Source: Dolomedes plantarius
Lineage: Eukaryota; Arthropoda; Arachnida; Araneae; Dolomedidae
Length of the DNA stretch: 64,000 bases
NCBI GenBank assembly: GCA_907164885.2
Contig: OU015490.1
Span: 90,765,560 to 90,829,559 of the forward strand
Direction: 5' to 3'
A program made the position numbers and the translations under genes. This document shows, piece after piece, positions 12,115-22,676 of the stretch (its first letter is position 1; each line of letters opens with the position of its first letter). A model generated the notes under the pieces. The model saw only the letters and a list, made by a program, of their open reading frames with translations. It made no database searches and was not told where the DNA came from.

Positions 12115-13836
12115 TCATTTCAAGTCTCCTTGGATAATATCATTTTGACTAGTGGTACTCTGACAGTCTGACTCAGTTACAGCCTGTCCAACAATAGAAT
12201 TACTTTTACTTTCCCCAACAACTGTAACTGCTGTTTCTTCATCAGGAATGCCTTGAAGTGCAGAAGTATCACAATCCGAGGTTTTTTCCTTTATCTCATC
12301 TAGTGTATTTTTAACCTCTTTCATCTCTACATCACTATCCTGTGAAATTGTCTGCAACACTGATTCTTTAAAGTTTTCTGCATGAACTGTATTTTCTGAA
12401 CTTGCTAGTGCACAGGGTGCTTCAAAACATTCAGGCATTTCTACCTCAAACTGGCTTTTTGAGTTAGTTTCATGAGATGAAGATGCTTCTTTCATTTCAA
12501 CTTCAGGTATCTCACTGGACACATTAACTTTGTTTTCATCTAGTTTCCCTGATCCTTCAGTCTCACTCAAATTACACACACTGTCATCTGGAGGTGATGC
12601 AGACTCACTCAATACAGTGCTTTTTACAGGCTTACTAACTTCTGGCACAGCATTAGAAATCTCTACCATTTCGACATCATTCACTTCAGATATCTTACTA
12701 AGCAGATCAACATTAATATTGCTATCATTTGGTTTCTCCGATGCTTTTGTCTCACTTGAATTGTGCAGAGAGTCATCTTGAGATAACTTAACAGCTTTTG
12801 TACTATTTACAGGCATATTATCATCTGTAGGCACAGAATTAGCAATTATCTCTGCCATTTCTACATCATTCACTTCCTTCTTTTCAGAGTCTTCACCTTT
12901 ATCAATCTGTCCCGATACCTCTGTTACTACATTTTGTTCCAAATTACCAGTAGTTACTTCATGTTCCAAAATTTCCGTCGCTACTTCCTGAATATTACTA
13001 TTATCTTCATTCTCAGCGATTGGGGTTACTTCAGTCTCATTTGAGGAATTAACTTTTCTCTCCAGTAGATCTATACATGATTGGACTTTTTTCACAGCAT
13101 TTTTTCTAGCAGATCTAACTTTGTCATTTCCCATTGTATCAATGTCATCTAACCTCAACATACACCTAGTTAACATCTCATCTAAATATCTATATTGTTT
13201 ATCTTTTCCTGTTCCACTAAAGTCATTTACCCTAGATTCATAAGATTTTAATTCATCCAGTATTTCTTCAATTTTTTTCATTCCATTACAGATGTTGATT
13301 TCAATTTTCTGTTCTTCACAGATCTCAGGTTTTACTGTTTGTTCATCAGGGACAGATTTACCATCCTTCATTTGTTTGGACACATTACATCCATTTACTT
13401 CTGAATGGTCTTTTTTCACAGGAGTTTTTACCTTTTCAGATTTAGGACCCTTTTGTACAGTACCAGCTCCTTCAACTTTGATTGGAATGTTGTAGACTTT
13501 AGGTCCAGTAGTAGCTTTAATTTTAGAGGGTTTAGTTAAGTCTTGCATAGATCTTTTTAAAGGAGAAGCATCATCTCTCTGAGGTAGGAACTCTTCATTT
13601 GACTCTTTCACCAAACCAGCAGGCCCCGAGAAGTTCCTATGCCTTGCAGATGGCACAGTTTCAGCTCCTTCAATTTCAATAGGAATTACTCTAACATTAG
13701 ACTTCTTATTCTCAGGAACAGAACTTGTTGAATCTACTGAAGATCTAATAGGTTGATCATAACCTTCTACAAAAATTGGAACTCGATGCTGAAGCCTGGG
13801 ACTAGAGCAGGCACTGGATTCTTTAAAACTGGAGCC
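12115..13836 (-). CDS. stv: Starvin/BAG3 co-chaperone, last exon (residues 45-617)
   Basis: BAG3/starvin is a nucleotide-exchange factor of Hsp70 that links it to small heat shock proteins in chaperone-assisted autophagy. The exon opens after the AG at 13837-13838 in phase 0 and joins the ATG exon at 21123-21254, giving a 617-residue protein. Three motifs of the type [IV]PI-x-[IV]EG (VPIFVEG about residue 63, IPIEIEG about 95, IPIKVEG about 161) match the IPV motifs by which BAG3 holds small Hsps. A BAG domain covers about residues 231-306 (EEILDELKSYESRV, then LDEMLTRCMLRLDDID and the basic helix RSARKNAVKKVQSCIDLLER). The remaining 310 residues are acidic, Ser/Thr-rich and internally repeated, with NDVEM, EVEM and SDVEM motifs. 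The WW domain of vertebrate BAG3 is absent, as in insect starvin. The first methionine-like codon of the long open frame, at 13656, is GTG (valine), so the frame begins upstream. Confidence 0.92.
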   Translation of the reverse strand, partial: GSSFKESSACSSPRLQHRVPIFVEGYDQPIRSSVDSTSSVPENKKSNVRVIPIEIEGAETVPSARHRNFSGPAGLVKESNEEFLPQRDDASPLKRSMQDLTKPSKIKATTGPKVYNIPIKVEGAGTVQKGPKSEKVKTPVKKDHSEVNGCNVSKQMKDGKSVPDEQTVKPEICEEQKIEINICNGMKKIEEILDELKSYESRVNDFSGTGKDKQYRYLDEMLTRCMLRLDDIDTMGNDKVRSARKNAVKKVQSCIDLLERKVNSSNETEVTPIAENEDNSNIQEVATEILEHEVTTGNLEQNVVTEVSGQIDKGEDSEKKEVNDVEMAEIIANSVPTDDNMPVNSTKAVKLSQDDSLHNSSETKASEKPNDSNINVDLLSKISEVNDVEMVEISNAVPEVSKPVKSTVLSESASPPDDSVCNLSETEGSGKLDENKVNVSSEIPEVEMKEASSSHETNSKSQFEVEMPECFEAPCALASSENTVHAENFKESVLQTISQDSDVEMKEVKNTLDEIKEKTSDCDTSALQGIPDEETAVTVVGESKSNSIVGQAVTESDCQSTTSQNDIIQGDLK

Positions 13837-14242
13837 CTAGAATAAACAGTAAAATGGATTACTAAATACAGTTAATGAGAAAACAAAATAGATACAGCCA
13901 AAAAATACTTAAATGACAGGACAAAGATACAAGCAAACTTGGACAATATTCATAACAAGTATTCACTTTAATTCTATTTCATTATACGCATGTTTAAAAC
14001 TAAGGTTATTTGAGAAATTATTCTGCAGGTTTGTGGAATTTTCAAATGCTATATCCAACATTATTAAGAAACTTAATAGACAGCTTAACAAGCAATTCAT
14101 TCTGGATCAATCAATTTTAAATTTAGGATGATGACTTGAACTTTTGGATTTTGAAAAGTACTTTGGTTACATTCAGGTAAAGAACTACATTACAGAACAC
14201 GCCGACAGAAAATAAAGTATTAAAATCCACAGGTTATGAACA

Positions 14243-14244
<2 letters not shown>

Positions 14245-14276
<32 letters not shown>
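14245..14276. repeat. (TA)n microsatellite at the left edge of the Tigger insertion
   Basis: A pure TA tract abuts the left TIR. A second TA tract (16768-16808) lies just outside the right end. Pogo/Tigger elements target TA, so the element probably landed inside one TA array, which has since expanded. Confidence 0.8.
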
Positions 14277-14279
<3 letters not shown>

Positions 14280-14283
14280 TCAA

Positions 14284-14427
14284 ACCCGCTTAATGGAATA
14301 TCGGTTAAAAGAATATCCCGTTTAATGTAATAAATTTTCAATGTCCCAAACCGTAGTAATTTGTTTCTGTGTTAAATTTCCCGGTTAATGGAATATATTG
14401 TTTTGAAGTTATCCCGCTTAAAGGAAT
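14284..14427 (+). repeat. Repeated subterminal motifs of the Tigger element
   Basis: Four copies of a CCCG-[CTG]TTAA-[AT]G-x-AATA motif follow the left end, at about 14285, 14317, 14380 and 14413. Two or three related copies lie near the right end at 16690-16755 (CCGGATAATGGAATA, CCCGCTTATTAGAATA). Such arrays may be transposase binding sites; that role is inferred. Confidence 0.6.
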
Positions 14428-14940
14428 AATATTTAGCCTTGACGATATCGATCTTTTTCTATTTCGCGCACTTCTTTTCAGAATTTTTTTTTGTAAAGTG
14501 CAGTAATGAATGTGCATTAACTGAATGTCTTTCAAAGCAATTTTGTCACTTTGTAGAAAGTGTCCAATCGCAAGAAATGGGGATTTCTTCGGTTTTGCAG
14601 GGCAATTCATTGTTGCTGTTTTTGCTAGCCGTAACCCCCGCCCTCCCCTTATTGCTCAAACGCTGGCCTACGTTTCCCTATTCAGAGAATGAACAATAGG
14701 CTTCACCCCCAAATGAGAGCTAGAAAATGAGTGGGTGTGTGTGTGTGAAGGAAATGTGTAACTTCAACAGGTCCTTATCTTGAAGGGGATGTGGATTATC
14801 AACTGTAACGAACCTCTTCGGAGAAGCGCAACATTTAACTTGGGGGGATCTCTAGTCTTGAACATTTAACTGTACATTTTCTACGGCGATTAGTTCGACA
14901 GTTCGCTTTCGTGAAATCAGTAATCTTCTTGTGCTTTACA

Positions 14941-16417
14941 ATGTCTTTGAGACGAAAAGATCTTACTTTAAAAGAAAAAGTAAAAGTCATAGCGTTTTCA
15001 AAAGTAAATAAGTGTACGCAATTAGAACTCTCAAAAAAGTTTGAGATATCCCAAGCTCAAGTTTCGAAATTGTTAAAAAATAAAGAAAAAGTCTTGAACG
15101 ACTGGAAATGCAATAAAAATTGTAATCAAAAACGAAAACGTACAGGAAAAGAATCTGAAGTTGAAGATGCTCTTCTTCAGTGGTTTGCTGAAAAACGAGC
15201 TTGTAATGTTCCTATTAGTGGATTATTATTGAATCAGAAAGTTGAAAATTCAGCATAACAGTTAAATATAACTGATTTTAAAGCTACAAATGGTTGGTTG
15301 TTCAGATGGAAAGCAAGAAACCAAATTTCTTTCAAAAAAATTCACGGTGAAGCAAGTGATGCTGATGAAGCCGCTGCCAGTTCTTGGGAAAATGTAGTAT
15401 TACCTGCTTTATTACAAGACTACAGTTCTTCTTGTATCTATAACTGTGACGAAACAGCACTTTATTACAGAGCAATGCCTGATGGGACTTTGTGCTTAAA
15501 AGGTGAAAACGTTGTTGGAGCAAAAATCCCGAAAGACAGACTGACAGTTTTATGCTGTAGTAATGTTCACGGCAATCATAAAATGCCTCTTTTTGTAATC
15601 GGGAAATCCAAAAGCCCACAATGTTTTAGAGGTGTAAAACCCCTTCCAGTTAAATACGAAGCGAATTCGAAAGCTTGGATGACTGCTAATTTCTTTCAAA
15701 ACTGGTTAGTGTCATTTGACAATGAGATGAATAAGATGAAAAGAAAAGTTATCCTTTTTATCGATAATTGTCAAGCCCACAAAGTCGAAGTACGACTAGA
15801 AAATGTAGCACTTCATTTTTTGCCTCCGAATACTACACCTATTTTACAGCCGATGGACTAGGGAATTATATCACTTTTTAAGAGGAATTATAGAAAAGAA
15901 ATCGTTAAAAAGATAATAGCTTGCATAGATGATACTAGTGGATTTTCTATCAATAGCTCAACTAGTAAAATTATTAGAAACATTTCAATTCTTACAGCTG
16001 TTCATATGATGAACAAATCATGGAATATTTCCTCTGACGCAATAAAAACTTGTATCTTAAAATGTAAATTTTCAACACACGTAACAAATGATGAATTAAA
16101 TGATGAATCAATTACATATGCAAATGATTTACCACCAGAAGGAATGACAGAAGAAAATCTTTTCCAATTTTGTAAAATTCGACAATGATTTGGTAGAATG
16201 TGGTGAAACTTCAGACCCTCAATTTGATCAAAGCGAAGTCGATGAAGATGAATTTGATGAAAAATGTACCATTAAAAAGGTTCCGTCACATGTTGAAGTT
16301 AATAAGGCTTGTGATATTATAAGACGTTTCTTGGAAACGAAGCCAAATGCAGACTTTTATTTATTTTATAAACTAGAAAATAAAATAACAGATTTGCTGC
16401 ATTCACAGAACAGTTAA
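14941..16417 (+). pseudogene. Pogo/Tigger transposase pseudogene (CENP-B HTH plus DDE superfamily)
   Basis: The probable start is ATG 14941 (MSLRRKDLTLKEKVKV). The N-terminal part is a CENP-B/psq-type helix-turn-helix (LTLKEKVKVIAFSKVNK, then LSKKFEISQAQVSKLLKNKE), which binds the TIRs. The catalytic region has the three expected aspartates in YNCDETALYYR, LFIDNCQAH and TPILQPMD, a DDD triad typical of Tigger. Breaks: TAA at 15256-15258 after residue 105, TAG at 15859-15861 immediately after the third catalytic Asp, and a one-base shift near 16177-16183. The acidic tail then continues in another frame to TAA 16415-16417. The frame is otherwise open for about 490 codons, so inactivation is fairly recent. 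Confidence 0.9.
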
Positions 16418-16768
16418 CATTCTAAAATATCCAACTTCTTTAGCAACAAATAAGTAAGTAACATTGTAATTATTTCCAAAAAATTAAGGGAAATTTGTAA
16501 ATTCTACAATAAGATTAGCTCATTTTTCATCAATTTTCTAAATTTTAATGTGTTTAAATTGTTTCTTACTTTCAATTAATAATTGTTTGTTAATTATAAT
16601 AGTTTAAATATGCCTATGGTTTAGGCAATTTTTAATGCTTTCTAGGTTTAACTGTAACTTTAAACATTGAGGGCATGTCAATGTGATCCCGGATAATGGA
16701 ATATCCCGCTTATTAGAATAATTTTTCGTCGCAAATTGGCTATTCTATTAAGCGGGCTCGTATGTGTG

Positions 16769-16800
<32 letters not shown>

Positions 16801-18939
16801 ATATATATTACAGGGTGTGTTTGATGACTTCTGGCTGCCTTAGGTAGCCATGTACACAATACTGGATACTTTTGTATTCAAGTGTAATTTCCTTCTAATG
16901 TTTTAGAAAATTGAACAACCCTGTACTAAGGTATGTTTATCTAAGAGATCACACTGACAGAATAATTTTGGATATGTCAATAACACGATATCACATATCA
17001 ATTTAATGAATATCATATTCCTTCATTACCACTATTTCATTTCAACTATGTACATGCATTTTACAGGCTTGCAGTTACTTAAGAATAACTAGAATTCATT
17101 TTATTAAGGAGGGGGGAAATTAAGAAAATTAATTACATTTTCTAGCTCCAGATGCCTTGACACTGATAGTCACGTCCATTTGCACCACAGTTGTGCACAT
17201 AAATTTTAAATAAATGTAACTTAAATACATTGATTATCCATGAGAATACAACTTCATATTCCCAATGCTTATAAGAAAAAAGTAAAGGTAATTAACTTTT
17301 TGTATGGAAACATGTGCAAAATTCAGAAAAATACATTTAGTTCTAATATTTAACAAATTTTCTTTAATCTTTATTTTACCTTAGGTTATTAATATTGTAA
17401 AATTTTAATTTATTTTATTTCGAGAAAAGTCCCACCATTAAAACTCAAAAGATCTAACAGCATATATGCTATCATAAACAAACAAAATGTGGAAATATCT
17501 TTTCTGTCACATCTGTAGTTTGTTTATTAAAAGCTGCTCCAGAAGCAGAGAAATTAGGGAAAGACAAAATTCTCTTTCACATATCCCAAGATGCGGGCAG
17601 AAGCAATTAGCCACACCTTTGGCTGACATACGAGAATGTGTGATTTAAGCACTAACAAGTTATTTCAACTATATTATGTTCAATAATGGATAACCAATTT
17701 TCTTTCAAAATTATTAATACCAACACCTATTAACAAACATTGAACAGTGTACATGAAATTACATAAAAGTGTTGATCACTATAGCTGCTGCTACTACCTA
17801 TTTAATTAAATTTTATATCTGATGATTTTTCCCATCCTAATATCTTTAACTCTTCTCATTGAATGAAGGAATGAATGAATGAATAAATAACCTGGCCTTA
17901 ATACATTTAAATGGGGGTGGGAGGGGGAAGGCATCTATTAAATATTTTATAGGTTTTATAATTTCATTGCTGCCCAAAGATAACAAATTTTCAATACAAG
18001 TACTTGGCTAGAAGATTTTATACTCTTTCTTCAAATAAATTTAATTCTAACATTTTGTAACCTTTGCTACACAAGGTAAGAACAATTATGCTTTATTTAC
18101 TTTGATATGGATTACTTCCAATGATTAATGCATAAGTAAATTTTCACTTTCACATCATCCTAGTTAGTACTCTAATCACTTAAGGTCTGGTCATCTGATT
18201 ATAAAGAAGATTAGATATGTTTCGATGATTAGAATTCGATGAACAGTTTCGATGTCCTAGAACTGATGATTAGTTTCGATGATTATGATTAGAATATTTT
18301 TTGCACAGATATGATGTATACTCAAGGTATTGAATTAAGGCAATGATTATCTTTCCTTGAACATTATATTGAAATATTTGAATTCTTAATATTGTATAGT
18401 GACACTTGAATAAATTACACATAGATTTGCCTTGTTACTTGATTAAAGAATTAGATTAAGTGTGTAACATTCACTCCCATATATAATATTAACCTTATCA
18501 CAGTACATCTCTTTTTCTCTCTCTATTTGAATTAACATATGTGTGAATAAGTAATAAATTTTAAAACAATTTTTAAACACAACTAGAATTTAATACATAT
18601 TAAATATTATGGCCACTATTATCTTTCTCCAATAAATACACCTTTATTTCGCTAAATTCCTGATGTCATCTGCCTTCCTTAGAGTTAACAAGGAGAAGGG
18701 GGAGATTATCCGCAACTTCAGCATAAGGATTATATCAAATTACATAAGAATGAAATGAAACTTAATGGTACTAAGGTGAAAGATATCAAGTTCCTAGTTT
18801 AGTTTCTTAAACTAACAAAGCCAGGGCAAGATGCAAATTTAAGAAAAACGGATAAACACAATGAAAAAAGAATCTCAAAAATTAAACATTTTTAGGTTTC
18901 AGCTCAACATTTATACATATTACTCATCTTAATAATGAG

Positions 18940-20461
18940 CAGTGGCGTAGCTAGAACTTTTGCTGCCCGAGGCGGTCTCCAATTTGCCGCCCTTTCTAAG
19001 TCAATCAGTTGGTGGTTTTTATAAATTAATAAACATAAATAAATAATTGTAATTGAGACAAACTATAGGTGGGGAACTTTTTTACCATTGGATGCCATAT
19101 TTAAATTAGGCAGTAATAAAGGAGGCCGCTTAAGTTGATATACCTATAAATGCAACTTTTATAAAGACCACAAGAAACTTACGGAGGTCGCAGTTTCCCC
19201 ACCTATGGGACAAAACATATACCTAATTTACAAAAAAAATTCCATAAAATGTTTCATTTTATATTTATAAATAAAAATAAATAATTTCATTTCTTTTGGG
19301 TAAACAAACAAATTGTACACATGTGTATGTAAACAAAACATATTTATATATTTACTCTTCTAACTTTCGTAGTAGAAAATCGTGTATAATGCTCTCAAAA
19401 TTTATATTATTTGTAATTTCTTATTCTATAGACAATATTGCAAGATTTTGTAGTCTTAAATCTCTCATTGTGGAACGAAGATAATTTTTTTATCAACTTC
19501 AATTCGGAGAAGCTCCTTTCGCAACTAGCGACACTTATAGAACAAAAGTTAATAATTCCTAGCAAAACTACAATATTGGGTACAAAATTTTCCAATCTAT
19601 ACTGTTAAATAAATTTTAGTAGATCAAGAGGGCCTTCCTTCTCGTCTTTCCAAAGTTTTGCGTCTTCTTGTAGTGCAGCTACAGCCATAAAAACCTGGAT
19701 CCTTTTTCTTTCAATATAGAACTGTTTTTTTATCAATGTCAATAAAGTCATTTATTTGACATTCAAATTCTTCATTTAGCAGGTTACATGGTATTATACA
19801 CGAATATTTTCTTGCAAGGACATGCAACTGATCAAAGCGTTCTTTTATTTCCTTTAGAATTCTATCCATTGATAAAAACATTTCTCTTCGTACTTCTTGT
19901 TCTAAGGATAACCTTACGTCTCGTGAATTTTCCCCACTCATATATTTTCTCCTTCTAACTCGACGTTCAGTCGATATCTCCAACTCTTCAGAAATTGTTT
20001 TGGCTGCTATAACAGCGTTTTGTATTAATGCATCTCTTTGTTCCATGAAATGGGTTTGCAAAGAATCTAGTTTTATATGGCAATGATCAACATTTAACCC
20101 TTTTACCCCTTAGACGTAACCTCGTGCGTGTGACTTGGCCGCATCATCTCCATGGTAACAGTGCTACTAAGCATTCAATAAACATCGAGCACGGAGTAGT
20201 ACATAGAACTTCTACTCGACGTCGGCACCATTGATGTCTGTATCCGAGCAAAATTTTTAGAGATAATATTTTCAACCCTACATTGACTTGACGATGAGGA
20301 AAAATATTCGAAATCATATAGTAATTCTTAATTCGTAGAAATCGAATAGTAAACTTATAAATTGAACAAGTGGTTTTTTTACAACTAATACTAAATAAAA
20401 ATATGCCGCCCCAAAATATGTGCCGCCCGGTGCAGACCGCACCCCCCTAGCTACACCATTG
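18940..20461 (-). mobile_element. Internally deleted hAT element
   Basis: The TIRs are CAGTGGCGTAGCTAG at 18940-18954 and its inverse, CTAGCTACACCATTG, at 20447-20461. The flanking octamers ATAATGAG (18932-18939) and ATAGTGAG (20462-20469) are an 8-bp target duplication with one change, the size diagnostic for hAT. Remnants of a - strand transposase lie inside. The ends carry GCCGCC-rich segments typical of this TIR group. Confidence 0.87.
19400..20061 (-). pseudogene. hAT transposase fragment (C-terminal dimerisation region)
   Basis: The segment 19711-20061 encodes 116 residues, including MEQRDALIQNAVIAAKTISE and a basic RRVRRRKYMSGE, a middle region related to ZMYM/DUF4371-type hAT transposases. 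After a break near 19600-19700, 19407-19595 encodes the hAT dimerisation signature ISVASCERSFSELKLIK. An extra A in the run just after this shifts the frame; the expected continuation (NYLRSTM, LAILSIE) is readable in the neighbouring frame. The catalytic N-terminal part is missing. Confidence 0.8.
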
Positions 20462-21122
20462 ATAGTGAGTAAAACAAACACTCTAGAAGTGTTATGTTAA
20501 AAAATTATAATAAATAATTAAATAGTTATAAGATTACTGATCATAAGAAAATCTTATTAATGACTCCATAGAAGAAACTGATACAAACCATTAGAAAATC
20601 AATCATGTTTAATCTTCATAAGACACAGCTAGTCTTTAACTTTTATAAAAGAGTACATGACATAACATTAACTGATTGCCCATGACTTCAATTCCGGGTC
20701 TATCTTAAGAGATGTTATTTAGAAAATACAGAAAATGTGTAATTAATATGAAAATAACGTATTTGTATAAATTTGATAATTATGAAACCGTTTAAATATC
20801 ACGATTCCGTACATGACATAGTACAAAGTATTATGGCTGATCCAAATTCTACAAGGGTGGTTCACCATACTTAAGGGATACATTTTAATTCACACAAAGA
20901 TGACAGTTTAAATTTTACTGTACGTACAGCAGTTGGTAAATGCATTTACACAGTTTATGGCTAAATTCCAACAAAATTTTGAAGAAATTATAAACACAAA
21001 AGATAAACAGAGAATATATTACGCAAACCTATAAACCAATGAGTGCTTTACTTGATTTCCGCAAAAATCATGATCTTCAGTTTCATGAAATTGCAACAAA
21101 ATATTACTCAATATTTACTTAC

Positions 21123-21254
21123 CATCGATAAAGGATTTGTATTTTCGACAAACATCTTATTTCTCGTTGGTAAGCCAAACCGCTTTTCTAATTCACGCTG
21201 TCGCTCAGCGGGATCTGTGGATGAAAACTGAAATGGAATACGACGGAAACTCAT
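21123..21254 (-). CDS. stv: Starvin/BAG3, first coding exon
   Basis: ATG at 21254-21252 opens 44 codons (MSFRRIPFQFSSTDPAERQR, then ELEKRFGLPTRNK and a tail ending NPLSM), followed by the donor GTAAGT at 21122-21117. The exon ends at a codon boundary and the last exon begins at one, so the two join in frame without further exons. The N-terminus has no signal peptide, in line with a cytosolic protein. The start was chosen because it is the first ATG downstream of the heat shock element and is followed by a consensus donor. Confidence 0.88.
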
Positions 21255-21270
21255 TTTTAAAAGACTAAAC

Positions 21271-21293
21271 GAAACTACTCGAAGTTTCCAGAA
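21271..21293 (-). promoter_or_regulatory. Heat shock element next to the starvin start
   Basis: On the + strand the units GAA-ac-TAC-tc-GAA-gt-TTC-ca-GAA run without gaps: five alternating nGAAn units, one of them (TAC for TTC) imperfect and the last three perfect. It ends only 17 bases before the ATG, so it lies in the 5' UTR or at the start site. HSF1 control of BAG3 is established in vertebrates. A CCAAT box on the - strand at 21422-21426 and a GGGCGTG box near 21366-21372 fit a basal promoter. Confidence 0.8.
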
Positions 21294-21505
21294 CTAGAGC
21301 GATCCTTCTACTTTTTGCGAGGGTGTGTTCGACTGTGGACAGACTACTCTAACAAGTAAAGACACGCCCTTTGGCGGGAAGTAATGAATCAAAGTGCCAT
21401 GAAAATATGATGTAAAAGCTGATTGGATAGTGATGGTGGAGGCTGCAGCCAATTGAGGTACGAGGTGTCATAACATTTTGTGGAAAAATTCTGCATCGTA
21501 GGATT

Positions 21506-21638
21506 GGTTGATCTTAAAGTCTCCCACGATTATTTTGTGAGACTCTCACATAGTCTGAAAACAGACCAGTGGCGTATGGTTGATCTTAAAGTCTCCCACG
21601 ACTATTTTGTGAGACTCTCACATAGTCTGAAAACAGAC
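21506..21638. repeat. 61-bp tandem duplication in the starvin upstream region
   Basis: Two copies, 21506-21566 and 21578-21638, have a period of 72 bases and differ at about one position (GATTATT against GACTATT). Each copy contains an inverted repeat, AGTCTC and GAGACT, separated by about 15 bases. It lies between the two heat shock elements. Confidence 0.85.
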
Positions 21639-21880
21639 AACAGACTCAATTCTAACTTTGGAAAATCCAGTACTGATGTGACTTTTTGTTAAGAGAACCT
21701 TGTAGACCGTTAAATAGATAATGCTGCGGCGGCCACTACCCTAAGTGGAAAAAGGGTCATTATTTAGGAAAAGACCACAACGAGACAATGCAAGGCCCGG
21801 GGTGTCGGGCTGACAAAATGGAACGCAGGCCTGGAGATAACCAGGTGACAAAAGGCTGTGAGGGACTGCATCAGACACTG

Positions 21881-21893
21881 GAACATTCGAGAA
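21881..21893. promoter_or_regulatory. Distal heat shock element of starvin
   Basis: GAA-ca-TTC-ga-GAA is a perfect three-unit heat shock element, about 630 bases upstream of the starvin ATG. It is 50 bases from the MITE at 21947. Confidence 0.65.
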
Positions 21894-21946
21894 CGAGGAA
21901 AAAGGTATAAGTGATGAAGAGACGATTAGACGGGGCTTCTTTTTAG

Positions 21947-22668
21947 CAGGGCCCGACTTAGCCTAATTGGGGCCCGGGGCAGAAACATCTTTGGGGGCCC
22001 CCATCTGCTTCACTACTTCAATAATGAAGAACCGAACTCCATGAAGGTATTTAAATTTTTCACCTCATTATAGATATATAACAAGAAAACTGACTAGAAC
22101 CTAAAATAGCTATAAAGTCCCCCCCCCCAAAAAAAAACGTATTATGAAATTAATTAATCAAAAGAATATTTGACATTTGTGAGAATTTTGAGAGAATACA
22201 ACTTATAATTGATTAATGTGATTTCTCAGTGTTGCGAAAATCCAACAGAAACCACTGAACACAGTGCAACTGAATTTTTCGCAGTTGCGATTATGATGAC
22301 CTAGTTAACAATCATATCGCTGCAGTTTGTGAACTTTTCACAAGTTTCCGAAATGCAGTTTTCTGATTGTTAACTTTGTCATCTAGCTGCGAAAAATTCA
22401 TATCCTTCCTGACATTAGGGCGGAATTCAGCTAAATTTCGCCCTAGATGGCCATGGATTTACGAAATATAGATATTTTGTGCTCATACGATAGATTAATG
22501 AAGAAGCTAACATGAAACTGACGGATTTTACACTGTACTGATATTTTGTATAAAAGAAGTTCATTAAAGAAGGAAACGTAAAATAAACTTTCTATTTGAT
22601 TTGCGGGCCCCTCTGAAGTTGGGGCCCGGGGCAACTGCCCCGTATGCCCCTGCCTTAGTCAGGCTCTG
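21947..22668. mobile_element. Non-autonomous hAT element (MITE-like) upstream of starvin
   Basis: The left end CAGGGCCCGACTTAGC and the inverse of the right end, CAGAGCCTGACTAAGG, form the TIR. The octamer CTTTTTAG is present on both sides (21939-21946 and 22669-22676), a perfect 8-bp target duplication. GGGGCCCGGGGC blocks follow each end. A long fold-back occupies 22271-22400. No transposase is encoded. The perfect duplication suggests a fairly young insertion. Confidence 0.88.
22271..22400. repeat. Fold-back inside the hAT MITE
   Basis: TGAATTTTTCGCAG and AGTTAACAATCA on the left pair with TGATTGTTAACT and CTGCGAAAAATTCA on the right. An inner pair, CTGCAGTTTGTGAACTT with AAGTTTCCGAAATGCAG, extends the stem towards a small loop. 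Confidence 0.7.
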
Positions 22669-22676
22669 CTTTTTAG

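Larger units (their letters stand above)
14277..16764 (+). mobile_element. Pogo/Tigger-type DNA transposon, full length but inactive
   Basis: The left end reads CAGTCAAACCCGCTTAATGG and the right end is its imperfect inverse (TTAAGCGGGCTCGTATG), sharing the core CCCGCTTAAT. The 2.49 kb between them holds one transposase gene on the + strand with two nonsense codons and one frameshift. The element sits in a TA microsatellite in the starvin intron. The exact terminal bases are uncertain by a few positions because the flanks are simple repeats. Confidence 0.88.
13837..21122 (-). other. Intron 1 of starvin (7.3 kb)
   Basis: The intron is bounded by a GT donor at 21122-21121 and an AG acceptor at 13838-13837, both phase 0. 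It contains the Tigger element (14277-16764) and the hAT element (18940-20461). The remaining parts, 13837-14276, 16765-18939 and 20462-21122, are AT-rich with no recognised exon. Small features are a GAAT-type microsatellite near 17861-17890 and short repeats of TTTCGATGATTAG at 18210-18300. An alternatively used exon cannot be excluded. Confidence 0.75.
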
